A DNA stretch of 11,757 bases from Parachlorella kessleri (lineage: Eukaryota; Chlorophyta; Trebouxiophyceae; Chlorellales; Chlorellaceae), in NCBI GenBank assembly GCA_001598975.1, contig BBXU01000775.1, positions 1-11,757 of the forward strand, written 5' to 3'. Numbering within the stretch: position 1 is the stretch's first letter; every line of letters starts with the position of its first letter. The notes beneath the pieces were generated by a model that searched no databases, was not told where the DNA came from, and was given only the letters and a program-made list of their open reading frames with translations. Of the stretch, positions 1-8,151 are shown piece after piece. A program made the position numbers and the translations under genes.

Positions 1-327
1 GCGTGCCTGCAACGCGTCCTTGCAGCTGAAATCGCAATCGCCGCGCCTATTCCTGTACTTGGTCGCGCTACATATCTCGCTGTAGCTCTTCACCACTCTC
101 GATGGGTAATAAACGGCACAGAGCTTCGGGTTGAGTAGGGTTGGGCGAACGCCATCCGCACTAGGGTCCTCCAAAGCAAGGAGACTGCGGGCAATCAGCT
201 GATAGTCCCCAGAGGACGCAGAGCTGCTCCCAATTGCACCGGTGCCACAGTCACTATCAAGGAGGTACCTGCGCCATTGAAGGCACACAGCAAAGGCTGG
301 ACAGTCCATAGCCAGCATCGGACCCAT
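1..327 (-). CDS. Partial minus-strand open frame, unknown protein, runs off left edge
   Basis: Reading leftwards from an ATG at 325-327, 109 codons stay open to the window edge with no stop, so the 3' end is outside. The predicted peptide is mixed in composition, with recognisable protein-like stretches (for example Ser-Ser-Gly-Asp-Tyr-Gln-Leu-Ile, then Val-Val-Lys-Ser-Tyr-Ser-Glu-Ile-Cys) and several cysteines near the end. I recognise no family. An in-frame TAA (plus 337-339) lies just upstream, so the frame starts either at this ATG or at a splice acceptor; a CCAG lies at plus 297-300, which would start an exon at 296. Its orientation is opposite to the starch gene. It could also be a chance open frame: the same bases are open in plus frame 1 until 138. 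The call rests on frame length and composition only. Confidence 0.35.
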   Translation of the reverse strand, partial: MGPMLAMDCPAFAVCLQWRRYLLDSDCGTGAIGSSSASSGDYQLIARSLLALEDPSADGVRPTLLNPKLCAVYYPSRVVKSYSEICSATKYRNRRGDCDFSCKDALQAR

Positions 328-515
328 GCCAGGGCATTAGGATCCGTCTGACGAGCAGCTAATCAGCCGGTACAGGCGAACCTAGCAGAGTAAATCCGTG
401 CAGCAGCACCAAATGCCAAGGTATTGTTCAGCCATGCAGCTAAACCACCCATGGTGTGATTAGAAGCAAGGGACACACCCGAAACAACACACTGCGGAGT
501 ACGGCGGTACTTACG

Positions 516-688
516 TGGCCTGCGGCGTAAGCATGACTGCCAGTAAGCTTCGGCAGGCATGGGGCAGGTCCTGCACACAGCCCATGTTGGGTGAAATTGC
601 TGTCTGTATTGTATAGGGAGCACGCTTACCAGACTGCTTACCAGACCGCTTATCAGACGGGGCTGAACGCTCCGCCAACTCATTGCTT
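516..688 (-). CDS. Candidate minus-strand exon ending in a GTAAGT donor
   Basis: On the minus strand a frame running left from an ATG near 688 (a further in-frame ATG is at about 760) stays open to about 511. It begins Met-Gln-Ser-Asn-Glu-Leu-Ala-Glu-Arg and passes through a Lys/Arg/Ser-rich stretch. It meets a perfect donor GTAAGT (plus 509-514), leaving two bases of an unfinished codon. This could be an exon of the gene suggested at 1-327, but that exon's possible acceptor at 296 needs one leftover base, so the two do not join directly; a further exon or a different acceptor would be required. No family is recognised. It may equally be non-coding. Confidence 0.2.
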
Positions 689-1072
689 TGCATGCTGCAG
701 CTGTTGAGCGGCTGAAAACGGAGCTCTGGGTCATGCCGCTGCAAGAGCTGACCTGCCCTCAACTTGGCGACACAGTGCCGAGACCAGCTTCCCTGAAGAC
801 TAGCACCACACTAGCCTGCCACCGACCACCTTACACTCCAGCCGCTAAGCCGCGGATGCTTGCCTGCCCTTGGCACCACCATCCTGTGACCGCAACCGCA
901 ACAGAAGTCCTTACCTTTAAGAATCTAGCACAGCCAGGGGGCCAAACACCTCCCTGACTGGGAGCTGTGCAGGGGTTGCCGCCGTCAAAATATCCTGTCT
1001 GGAAGCATGCCTCATGCTCTGCACGTCATAGCAGACAGGTTTGAAGGGCGACGAGTGTCAGTGTCTGCGAGC

Positions 1073-1129
1073 GGGTGGGTGGGTGGATGGGTGAGTGGGT
1101 GGGAGGGTGGGGTGGGGTGGGGGGGCGGT
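1073..1129 (+). repeat. G-rich tract with G-quadruplex potential
   Basis: A run of GGGT, GGGA and GGGGT units gives more than four runs of three or more guanines with loops of one to a few bases, ending in seven consecutive Gs. Such arrangements fit the G-quadruplex pattern on the plus strand. It lies about 55 bp upstream of the TATA-like box, so a promoter role is possible but not shown. It may also be a simple degenerate GGGT microsatellite. Confidence 0.75.
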
Positions 1130-1177
1130 GTTGTTCGTCCATCCTGCAGGTTGCACCACAGTCGGGCTATCCAAAAA

Positions 1178-1198
1178 ACTAGTATATAAGTTACTAGT
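1178..1198 (+). promoter_or_regulatory. TATA-like box flanked by ACTAGT inverted repeat
   Basis: TATATAA is at 1183-1189. It is bracketed by ACTAGTA (1178-1184) and its inverse TACTAGT (1192-1198), so the whole is a 7-bp inverted repeat with a 7-base centre. If used on the plus strand, transcription would start near 1215, about 890 bases ahead of the starch-gene ATG, which would require a long leader or a 5' UTR intron. The motif also reads TATATA on the minus strand, so it could serve the possible divergent gene. Assignment is by motif only. Confidence 0.35.
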
Positions 1199-1761
1199 GA
1201 GCTTGTTGGGTGGGCAGCACTGTTGCAGCGAGGCATGCCACACACGCTGCGACTGACCAGTCCTTGCTGCCAGTCCAGCTTTCCAATAGGCAAAAACGCT
1301 GCGGCCACTGTGCCGTACCTTGGGCAGAACGTAGGGCGGCAACAGCGCCTGCCAAGAGCAGCCAAACGATGGGGCATCGCATGTCCGAAGAGACGTGGCA
1401 CACGTACGTAGGGTTCTTCGTAGACTCCTCGGGAGATCGCTTGGACACCAGCCCAGCAGTGAGTGCGCAAGAAGTACTACAGGAAGTACCTGGCCAGCCC
1501 GGTCATCACCTTATCACCCATGGTACTACGGACCCACTGTCATCCTTACGTAATGAGGCTAACCATGTTTTCTCGCCATCCTATAACAACCCCAACCTCA
1601 ATAATCATTGCAGGGAAAACAGAAACAGAAGGCAAGTCCAGAGCATGACTCAGCCACCCCTGTCTGTAAAATTATCAAGAACAGTAGTAATGCCAGCCTG
1701 GAAGCCTCAGCCTCTTTACCCAGCCTTTCGTACTCCTGGCATCATGATGCAGGTGGAGGGG

Positions 1762-1949
1762 TCTGCCCCTAGAATCTACCTCCAGGCCCCCTTTGCCGCG
1801 GATGCATGCCAGTTCACTGACAAGCTGCATTGGGCTGGGCTGGAACTGCTCAAATCTGCCCCTAGATTCTACCTCCAGGCCCCATTTGCCGCGGATGCAT
1901 GCCAGTTTACTGACAAGCTGCTTTGGGCTGGGCTGGGACTGCTCAAATC
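1762..1949. repeat. Two-copy 93-bp tandem duplication
   Basis: Copy 1 (1762-1854) and copy 2 (1855-1947, matching on to 1949) have a period of 93 bp and differ at about five positions, roughly 95 percent identity. The period is a multiple of three, so a plus frame and a minus frame both stay open through it. In the plus frame the changes would be Ile to Phe, His to Leu and Glu to Gly plus two silent ones, which shows no clear protein-level constraint. The duplication ends about 150 bp before the starch-gene ATG, inside its presumed promoter or leader. Confidence 0.9.
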
Positions 1950-2101
1950 GCAACATGCTGTGATCTCCAGCCTGGCAAAGCAGGTGCGGGTCCCGTCGAC
2001 GCACACCAGGAGAACCGGAGTTTGATATTAGCTCGCAAAAGTAACTTCATCAGGGGTCTTTTCCGAGGTGCCAGTGTGCTGGGGTCAGAGCATCAACAGT
2101 C

Positions 2102-2260
2102 ATGACGAGCACCAGCACCGCCCTGCCCAGGTCGCCGGCCAGCTCGCTGCTGCGGCCTTCTTTGGTAGCTCCAATAGTCCGAAACGCCAGGCATCAGCGG
2201 CAGCAGGCCTTCCGCCAGCGCAGGTACGGTGGCTAGATAACACTGTAAGCGACTAGTTTG
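2102..2260 (+). other. Transit-peptide coding segment (exon 1 and start choice)
   Basis: The ATG at 2102-2104 begins [20 protein letters not shown] and continues through Arg/Gln-rich residues to R41, which is split by intron 1 (2224-2314). Ser/Thr, Ala and Arg are abundant and acidic residues are absent through residue 53, as in chloroplast transit peptides; exon 2 adds a Lys/Ala/Val-rich stretch before the conserved SVLGVILGGG start of the mature enzyme at about residue 68. This ATG is chosen because it is the only one giving a targeting-like leader whose splice phase fits exon 2. The cleavage site cannot be set precisely. Confidence 0.8.
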
Positions 2261-5200
2261 AGCAGCGGTCCAACCCACCTTGTTACTGAACTGCGCGCAG
2301 TCCTGTGCTTACAGGGGGCTACCAAAGGTTGCCACAGCTGTGGCAGCGCCTGAGAGGAGGGAACAGGAAGCGGCTCCCACAGGCCAGGCATCCTCAGTCC
2401 TAGGTCAGCTTCCACGGTGCAGGCACAAGGAACAGCACAGGCTTAGCAGGACTTGGTTTGCCTCGGCAAGCTTAGGGGTCCTTGGTCGTGTGCAGTGGTG
2501 GCTTGGTGCAGCTCAACAGGCTGGCTGCACAAGCTACCCGGCAGTAGGGCACGGCCATGTATGTGATGTATTTGAGCGTAGTGTGGAGATTACTTGGCAG
2601 GGAGAAGGTTGGGGCCCACATAAGTCAAGAGTGCTGGTAGCTTTGGGGCCAGCTGGGTGCTCGATGCTCTGTAGGAGTCATCCTGGGCGGCGGTGCTGGG
2701 TCCCGCCTGTACCCGCTCACCAAGAGCAGGGCTAAGCCTGCGGTACCCATTGGTGGGGCGTACCGCCTGATTGACGTGCCCATGAGCAACTGCATCAACT
2801 CTGGCATCAGGTGGGTAAGCCCTGGGGCCGGCCAAGCATATCTCAGTGTTTTTAGCACTGGGCAGCCCAAAGGGCCCCTCATTCTAGCCCACCGTCATTC
2901 AGAATACGGAGGAGCGCTGACCCAATACTGCTTGTTACAGTGCCATGCGAGTACTTGCCAGCCTGCGACCTTGTCCGCTTTGCTCCCACAGAACATCAGT
3001 ATGTCCCGGGACAACTGCTTACGTATGCTACCATGAATCTTTCGATGATGGTAATGGCCCCCCTCCTGTGTACCAGTGCAGCAAGATCTACATCCTGACG
3101 CAGTTCAACTCGACATCCCTCAACCGCCACCTGGCCCGCACCTACAAGTGAGTAGATGCCCTGCCAGTGGGCTGCACTGGTTGTAAGGCATAGCAAGGAA
3201 CAGAGACTGCTTGCCTCAGGCTGTGTTGTGTTTGCGGTGAATGCCGCCCATGTTGAGATAAGAACACCATCTGCCTGACCCGCTTCGAGCCCAGGCAGGT
3301 GATGGTCTGAAATGGGTGGGCCTAGGGGCGGCTTCCCTCTAGCTGTGGTTGCCGCCATACGAGGCCCGACTCTTCTGGGTGGTGTGCTTGTGGATGTTTG
3401 TTGGCAGTCATAACACATACCATCTGTCCTGAGGTCCCACTGCATACCCCACGTCACAAGTACCCCCCCTGAGGTTGCTGCAGCTTTGGTGGCGGGCGCT
3501 TTGGCGGCGAGTCTTTTGTGGAGGTCCTTGCAGCCACCCAGACCCCGACAGACAAGCAGTGGTTCCAGGGGACGGCAGATGCGGGTGAGCTAATTTTAGT
3601 ACTGCTTCACGGCATCTACACTCGTGCCTCGCTGTTCCTCTGACTACTTATGCTTTTCTGTCTTTGCATCCCGCTATATTAGCCCATACATCAACCTCTT
3701 GTCCCCCCACATCCCCCAACCCACCCAACCCCAGCCCCCAACCCCCCTTTCCCATACTGCTGCAGTCCGTCAGTACTCCTGGGTCTTTGAGGACATCAAG
3801 AACCGCAGCGTGCGGGACATCGTCGTACTGTCGGGCGACCACCTGTACCGCATGGACTACATGGCGTTCGTGGACCACCACCGCTCCACCGGTGCTGACA
3901 TCACCATCGGGTGCCTGCCTGTGGGCTACGACCGCGCCTCAGACTTTGGCCTGATGAAGATTGACGACGAGGGCAGGTGAGCGGGGGAGTGCTGCTACTG
4001 GGCTAGGCAGTGCAGGTGTGGCAGGGGTGGTGGGGGTAAGCGGGAAGGCCCAGTGGGTGGAGAGGTGGAGTGTGGTGGTAGAGGAGCTCCTGGAGGGAAA
4101 TTATGAAGATTACTGCAAGGGGCATGCTGTTGTTGGTGTCTTTCTTGTTGTGAAGATTGGTGTGAAGCACTTGTGGAGCAAGGGTCTACGAGCCAGCTGC
4201 TGGGCAAAAGGCGTGTGCCATGCTAGCGCCTCTGGGATGCATGCACCTGGAAGGGCTGCAGCAGGATTAAACGGAAGAGGTGGCTGCAGGATCATCGAGT
4301 TTGCCGAGAAGCCCAAGGGGGAGGCGCTGGAGAAGATGAAAGTGGACACCACTGTGCTAGGTAAGTAGCCGACATGAATATTCAAGCCAACATGCCCAGG
4401 CCTCGCCGCCCAGCGCTGAACTGTGGTGGGTATGTCAGCGCTAGGCACACGGCCTGTACTGGGCAGGCAGCGTGAGCATCTCGCCCAGGTAATCTTCCTT
4501 ACCCAGCCAGGCAGACACGTGGTGCTTGATGCTCCGTCACACTGCCCATGCTGCAGACTTGTTGCACCCCTCCCCTATACCTCTCCCCCCCTCCTCCCCC
4601 TCCCTCCCCCTAGGGGCCCGCCCCACGATGCCACCAACCAGCAGCAGCCTTTCGTGCAAAGTTCTCGTTGCCCCGCCCCACCACCAAGGCTATGATTGCC
4701 ATGTCCTCTCGTTCTACTTTCACTTGCAGGCCTGGATGCCGAGGCCGCCAAGCAGCAGCCCTTTATCGGCAGCATGGGTATCTATGTCTTCAAGAAAGAC
4801 GTCATGGTCGACCTGCTCAACAACAAGTGCAAAGGTGTGCGAGCAGGGCTTTGTGGTAAACAGTGCTGCTGCTCCCTTTGTGTGCAGGCGGGCCAGGCGG
4901 GGCCCAGCAGCCGCAAGTGCTTGCTCTGGTGCTTTTTGTGGCTTTGTACTTGCCTGCTGTACTCCCTCCCAATAGTTTGCCACAATGCTTGGCTGGGCTT
5001 CCTAGCACTTTGCATCCCGCGGCACAAGCGCGGAATGCAAAGCATGTGCTCTGACTCGCTGTGTTCCACCTCGCTTGGAGCGTGCCTGTGCAGACGACAA
5101 CGACTTTGGTGGCGAGATCATCCCCAAGGCGGCCGTGGACCACAAGGTCATGGCATACCTCTTCAACGGCTACTGGTGAGCTGGCCCCACCTTGTTCACC

Positions 5201-7356
5201 TTACTTAGTCTACCTTACTTATCTTACCCTATCTATCACTTGTGACATGACCCTGTGCCTGCGCACTAGGCGCGCTATCAGGATTCGGGGGTGCGGAGGT
5301 AGGTCCCGTAGGGCTGGCTGGATGACCGATGTCAGCTTGGCATATGTCATGGCACCAAAGACACGGAAGACCAGACCCCAAGATAGTAGCCATGCTGTTA
5401 GCCAGCCCTTGCACATGCCATCCTTCTGTCGCCTCTGCCAGGCCCGCGGAGGAAATCTGAGCTTGTTGTCTCTTGTTACTCACCTCAACACCGTGAGGTT
5501 GCACCTTCTTGACGGTGGTGGCAGCGCTTGCGAATAGAGGAGAGGTAGGAGTAAACTATCTTGACAGGGCTGCTTCTTGTTTGTTTGTGCAGGGAGGACA
5601 TAGGGACCATCCGCTCCTTCTTTGACGCCAACCTGGCCCTCACACAGAATGTAAGAGCCGTGAAAGATCAGAGCATAACCAAATGAAGGCCTGGCAGTGT
5701 GTCGGGGCCATGAGGGGAGCATGAAAGTTACGCATACTGACGCGCATGCTGGGGGTTGGTTACCCTTTGGGTACCGGGGTGTGCTTGTGGGTAACTTGTG
5801 GGTAACTTCATCCCCAGGGCAACACTTTCCACTGTGGCCTGCAAGCTACTGGGATTTGTGTCTGAGCCGTTGCGTTTGCCCCCGCGTCGCTGCAGCCACC
5901 CCAGTTCCAGTGCTTTGACCCCACCGGCCCCATCTACACCAGCCCCCGCTTCCTGCCCCCCGCCAAAATCCTCAAGAGCAGCCTCAAGGTATGCATCTGC
6001 CTTTGGCTAACACCGACAGAACCTTTGCTGGTAGTGTTGTACCTGACTGGAGGTACCAGGCCACGGGTGGTAAGGGCTTCCAGCACCGTTGCCTGCGTAT
6101 GAGAAGGTGGGGGCCTGTACCTGCGTCGTGCTTGGAAGTGCCTATGAGGAAATGCCGTCCAGCCACCGACTTCCCGTTGCTGTGAACCGGGACCACTGAG
6201 GGCGCCCTGCAGTAGTCAGGGCGATGCCAGAGGGCCAGAGGGGTCCCTGAGATGGAGGGGGCCGGACGCATCTCACTTACCATCCCATGCTTGCTCATTT
6301 GCGTGTTCTGCTTGACACCGACCCAATCCTTGGGTCCCTTCATGTGGCTTGCCAGAAGAGGATCTGGCATCACGCTGTGACATGCACGCTCCACTCACGT
6401 GGGTTGTCAGAACAGGGATCGGTCATCATGCTGTGCTGTGCAGGACGCCATCATCAGCCATGGGTCCTTCCTGAGGGATTGCAGGGTGGAGCATGCCATT
6501 GTGGGTGTGAGGTCCCGCATAGACAGCGGCTGCGACATCAAGGTAGGTAGGGGCTAGCAGGGTGCAGGCAGGCTCCTCCTGTTCGCCTGGGGAGAGTAGA
6601 AGCATGGGTGCCTCGCACAACACCCAGCAAGCACGCAAGGCGCGCACGCTTTGTTGCCTGGCAGGACACCCGGGCAGGCGCTGACTCTGGCGAGGGGTGT
6701 GGACCCATGAAACCCTGCTTTGCCGGCTTTGCAGGACACCATGATCATGGGTGCTGACTACTATGAGAGCGACGAGCAGCGCGCACGGATACTGGCTGCG
6801 GGGCAAGTGCCCATCGGCATTGGGGCCAACACCATCCTGCGGGTAAGGGGCTGCCTCTTACTGGCAACAGTTGCTCTTTTCTGCTTTCTAGGTGGGGTGT
6901 CCATTGGTGGGTCTAGGTGGGCTTCCCTGCCGGCCCCTCACTCACACAGCGACCTGTCCGTTGCACTGTTAGTGTTTAGGACGGTGCGGGTGATGGGCAC
7001 GCACCTTCTTAGCAAACCTCCCTTCTGGCCGACATGCACCAGCAACCTGCGCCTCCTAACAAGTGCAAGTCAGTGAACGCACAGTGACAATTTCTGTTTG
7101 CAACAACAATGGCTGAGCCTGTCTTGTGTGCCTGTGCCTTGTCCATTGAGCATCCCAGTCCCTCAACAGGTGCTGCCCCCGCTGCGCCCTGCAGAACACC
7201 ATTGTTGACAAGAACGCCCGCATCGGCCACGACTGCGAGATCGTGAACAAGGAGGGAGTGGATGAGAGCATCAAGGAGGAGCAGGGCTTCTACATCCGCT
7301 CCGGCATCGTGACAGTGCTCAAGGGGGCCACCATCAAGCCACGCACCGTCATCTAG
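2102..7356 (+). CDS. ADP-glucose pyrophosphorylase large subunit, plastid precursor (14 exons, complete)
   Basis: Makes ADP-glucose and pyrophosphate from glucose-1-phosphate and ATP, the committed step of starch synthesis in the chloroplast, as part of a tetramer with small subunits. Exons: 2102-2223, 2315-2403, 2675-2810, 3082-3147, 3484-3584, 3766-3976, 4290-4360, 4730-4834, 5094-5175, 5593-5650, 5896-5988, 6444-6542, 6735-6842, 7195-7356. All junctions are GT-AG, all phases match, and the sum is 1503 bases, 500 residues plus TAG. Residues 1 to about 60 look like a transit peptide. The nucleotidyltransferase domain starts at [12 protein letters not shown] (75-86); LSGDH holds the catalytic Asp (D196); FAEKPKG holds the glucose-1-phosphate lysine (K249). 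The C-terminal beta-helix carries DKNARIG (K453) and GFYIRSG with K490, regions tied to 3-phosphoglycerate control in plants. [19 protein letters not shown] (96-114) and VGVRSR (398-403) are large-subunit type; the first Cys is C110, so the small-subunit N-terminal bridging Cys is absent. Homologues are called APL in plants and STA1 in Chlamydomonas. Confidence 0.95.
2404..2674 (+). other. Intron 2 of the large-subunit gene
   Basis: Donor GTCAGC, acceptor GTAG. The donor leaves one G, which with GA at 2675 makes the Gly of SVLGVILGGG, exactly the family sequence; this is what fixes the junction. A competing acceptor (CCAG, 2649-2652) would add LGARCSV before GVIL but fits the conserved spacing less well. 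The intron has no recognisable content. Confidence 0.8.
3585..3765 (+). other. Intron 5 with long C-rich tract
   Basis: Donor GTGAGC, acceptor CTGCAG. The stretch 3701-3752 is almost all C with scattered A and T, forming an extended polypyrimidine-like tract just ahead of the acceptor. The complementary strand would be G-rich with several GGG runs. Confidence 0.85.
3977..4289 (+). other. Intron 6 of the large-subunit gene
   Basis: Donor GTGAGC at 3977, acceptor CTGCAG at 4284-4289. The junction splits Arg codon AG|G between DEGR and [10 protein letters not shown]. The purine-rich 5' half (GTGG and GAGG repeats, 4019-4100) reads open in one plus frame into exon 7, but that peptide is low complexity and absent from the enzyme family. 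Confidence 0.85.
4361..4729 (+). other. Intron 7 with CT-rich tract
   Basis: Consensus donor GTAAGT, acceptor TTGCAG. Bases 4567-4613 are nearly pure pyrimidine, mostly CCCTCC units, about 115 bases ahead of the acceptor. Otherwise no recognisable content in 369 bases. Confidence 0.85.
5008..5042. repeat. Near-perfect 14-bp hairpin in intron 8
   Basis: CTTTGCATCCCGCG (5008-5021) pairs with CGCGGAATGCAAAG (5029-5042), 13 of 14 positions matching, around a 7-base loop GCACAAG. It lies 51 bases ahead of the intron 8 acceptor (intron 4835-5093). It could be a small RNA structure or a remnant of a miniature inverted-repeat element; no flanking target duplication is evident. Confidence 0.8.
5176..5592 (+). 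other. Intron 9 of the large-subunit gene
   Basis: Donor GTGAGC splits the Trp codon of FNGYW, which is completed by G at 5593. Near the 5' end (5200-5232) it has a run of CTTAC and TTAC units. Nothing else recognisable in 417 bases. Confidence 0.85.
5784..5808 (+). repeat. 11-bp tandem repeat in intron 10
   Basis: CTTGTGGGTAA occurs at 5784-5794 and 5795-5805, followed by a partial third copy. It lies within intron 10 (5651-5895) and has no visible role. Confidence 0.85.
5989..6443 (+). other. Intron 11, longest intron, with imperfect direct repeat near its acceptor
   Basis: Donor GTATGC, acceptor GTGCAG. In the last 110 bases a segment starting CATGTGGCTTG (6341-6382) recurs 55 bases later as CACGTGGGTTG (6396-6438) with about 75-80 percent identity and one inserted base, so the acceptor region seems to have arisen by local duplication. 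The remainder is not recognised. Confidence 0.75.
6843..7194 (+). other. Intron 13 of the large-subunit gene
   Basis: Donor GTAAGG, acceptor CTGCAG, phase 0 between ANTILR and [11 protein letters not shown]. No recognisable content in 352 bases. Confidence 0.85.
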
Positions 7357-7414
7357 CCGGCTCGCGTGAAAGTGGTAAAGCTTGGGCACCCGAGAGAGCC
7401 GTAGGCAGGAAGCA

Positions 7415-7480
7415 TGCTTCTACATCCACTGCGGCATTGTGACGGTGCTCAAGGGGGCCACCTATAAGCCAGGGAGATAG
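7415..7480 (+). pseudogene. Diverged duplicate of the end of the large-subunit last exon
   Basis: Bases 7415-7473 match 7285-7343 at a fixed offset of 130 bases with about nine differences. The copy still reads in frame as [20 protein letters not shown] and then TAG, against [22 protein letters not shown] in the real exon. It lies after the true stop, so it is untranslated in the normal transcript. A weak AG (CAG at 7406-7408) could allow use as an alternative last exon in frame, but this would drop about 30 conserved residues, so a decayed partial tandem duplication is more likely. Confidence 0.85.
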
Positions 7481-7922
7481 TGCGAACGAGTCTGGGCATC
7501 TGTGGGACCTCCACTGGGAGAAAGCGTCTACTGCGCTCTGGCAATGGCAATGTGCTGAAATGGGCAAGCATCAGCTGTGCGCATCCTCAATCCAAGAGGA
7601 CCTTGGAGGTTGAGAAGGGGGAGGGCTTGAGGGGTGCTACGGGATCGGCCCCTCCCTGAGGAGACCCATGGCCAAGCCAACCCGGTCCGCGCAGTGAGCG
7701 TGGTTGTCTTGTGGGGAAGTGGTGGGTTACCAGGTACCCAAGTAGAGTGCTTCTACACGTGTCTTGTCCATATGCTGTCTTTGCTAGTCAGTCCTTGTGC
7801 CACAGAGGACAAGGGCAAGGCTGTCTATACTACAGTTTAGTTGATGACTATAGAGGCATGAGTATGCGTGTTGTACTGTTGTACGGTCGTATTACTCTTT
7901 CAGAAACCTTGTCGTAGCTTGC

Positions 7923-7931
7923 TATATTTAA
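7923..7931 (+). promoter_or_regulatory. TATA-like box upstream of the second gene
   Basis: TATATTTAA lies about 220 bases ahead of the first exon I can support for the second gene. Motif only; no initiation site can be set. Confidence 0.25.
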
Positions 7932-8093
7932 GGTGGCGTGTAGCGCGATCAGTATTGAACATGTAGGCTGGGTGAACTGTCCCACTGGCAACCAACACTG
8001 GATACATGTTATGTACTTGTCTTTGTTTGTGACTGCATGTGGGGCCATGCAAGGCTATCACACCAACACTTCGCTTACACCCAGTGTCTGGCC

Positions 8094-8098
8094 TGTAA
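8094..8098 (+). terminator. TGTAA polyadenylation signal candidate for the large-subunit gene
   Basis: TGTAA is the common polyadenylation signal in chlorophyte green algae, usually 10-20 bases before the cleavage site. This is the first one after the stop codon on the plus strand, giving a 3' UTR of about 740 bases, long but known in these algae. Confidence 0.45.
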
Positions 8099-8151
8099 TG
8101 CGGTCCAGAAGTGCTTGTGAAAAAGAAGAGTGACTAGCCATGGCTTGCCAG

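Larger units (their letters stand above)
760..2101. other. Upstream region of the starch gene, no confident gene
   Basis: About 1.3 kb between the possible minus-strand gene and the starch-gene start codon. It holds the G-rich tract at 1073-1129, the TATA-like box at 1183-1189 and the 93-bp tandem duplication at 1762-1949, each listed separately. Open frames occur in several registers, the longest being 271 codons from 1210, but they overlap each other on both strands and none resembles a family, so I do not call a gene. Part of it must carry the promoter and 5' UTR of the downstream gene; no transcription start can be fixed by eye. Confidence 0.6.
7357..8098 (+). other. Presumed 3' UTR and intergenic region
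   Basis: This runs from the large-subunit stop codon to the first downstream TGTAA. It contains the diverged copy of the last exon (7415-7480). It also contains an ATG at 7668 whose frame reaches a GTGAGC donor at 7694, and a TATATTTAA box at 7923-7931; either could belong to the start of the next gene. If the second gene begins at 7668, the starch transcript must end earlier with a different signal. Confidence 0.5.

Noticed and set aside
1210..2025. 271-codon plus-strand open frame
   Set aside because: Long partly because it spans the 93-bp duplication; long minus frames overlap it, codon bias is not sustained and nothing resembles a family. Parts may be exons, but the frame as a whole is not called.
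2653..2674. Alternative earlier acceptor for exon 3
   Set aside because: It would insert LGARCSV before GVILGGG and does not fit the phase of exon 2; using 2675 gives the exact family sequence SVLGVILGGG.
4696..5208. 170-codon plus open frame across intron 8
   Set aside because: It contains the genuine exon 8 frame and then reads into the intron as low-quality sequence; the next enzyme segment is supplied by exon 9 at 5094.
2102..7356. Small (catalytic) subunit of ADP-glucose pyrophosphorylase
   Set aside because: Small subunits have PLGANYRLIDIPVSNCLNS and an N-terminal bridging Cys. Here the sequence is [19 protein letters not shown] with no Cys before 110, and the C-terminal helix motifs are of large-subunit type.
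2102..7356. Bacterial or transferred glgC
   Set aside because: Thirteen spliceosomal introns, a transit peptide and plant-type large-subunit motifs show a resident algal nuclear gene.
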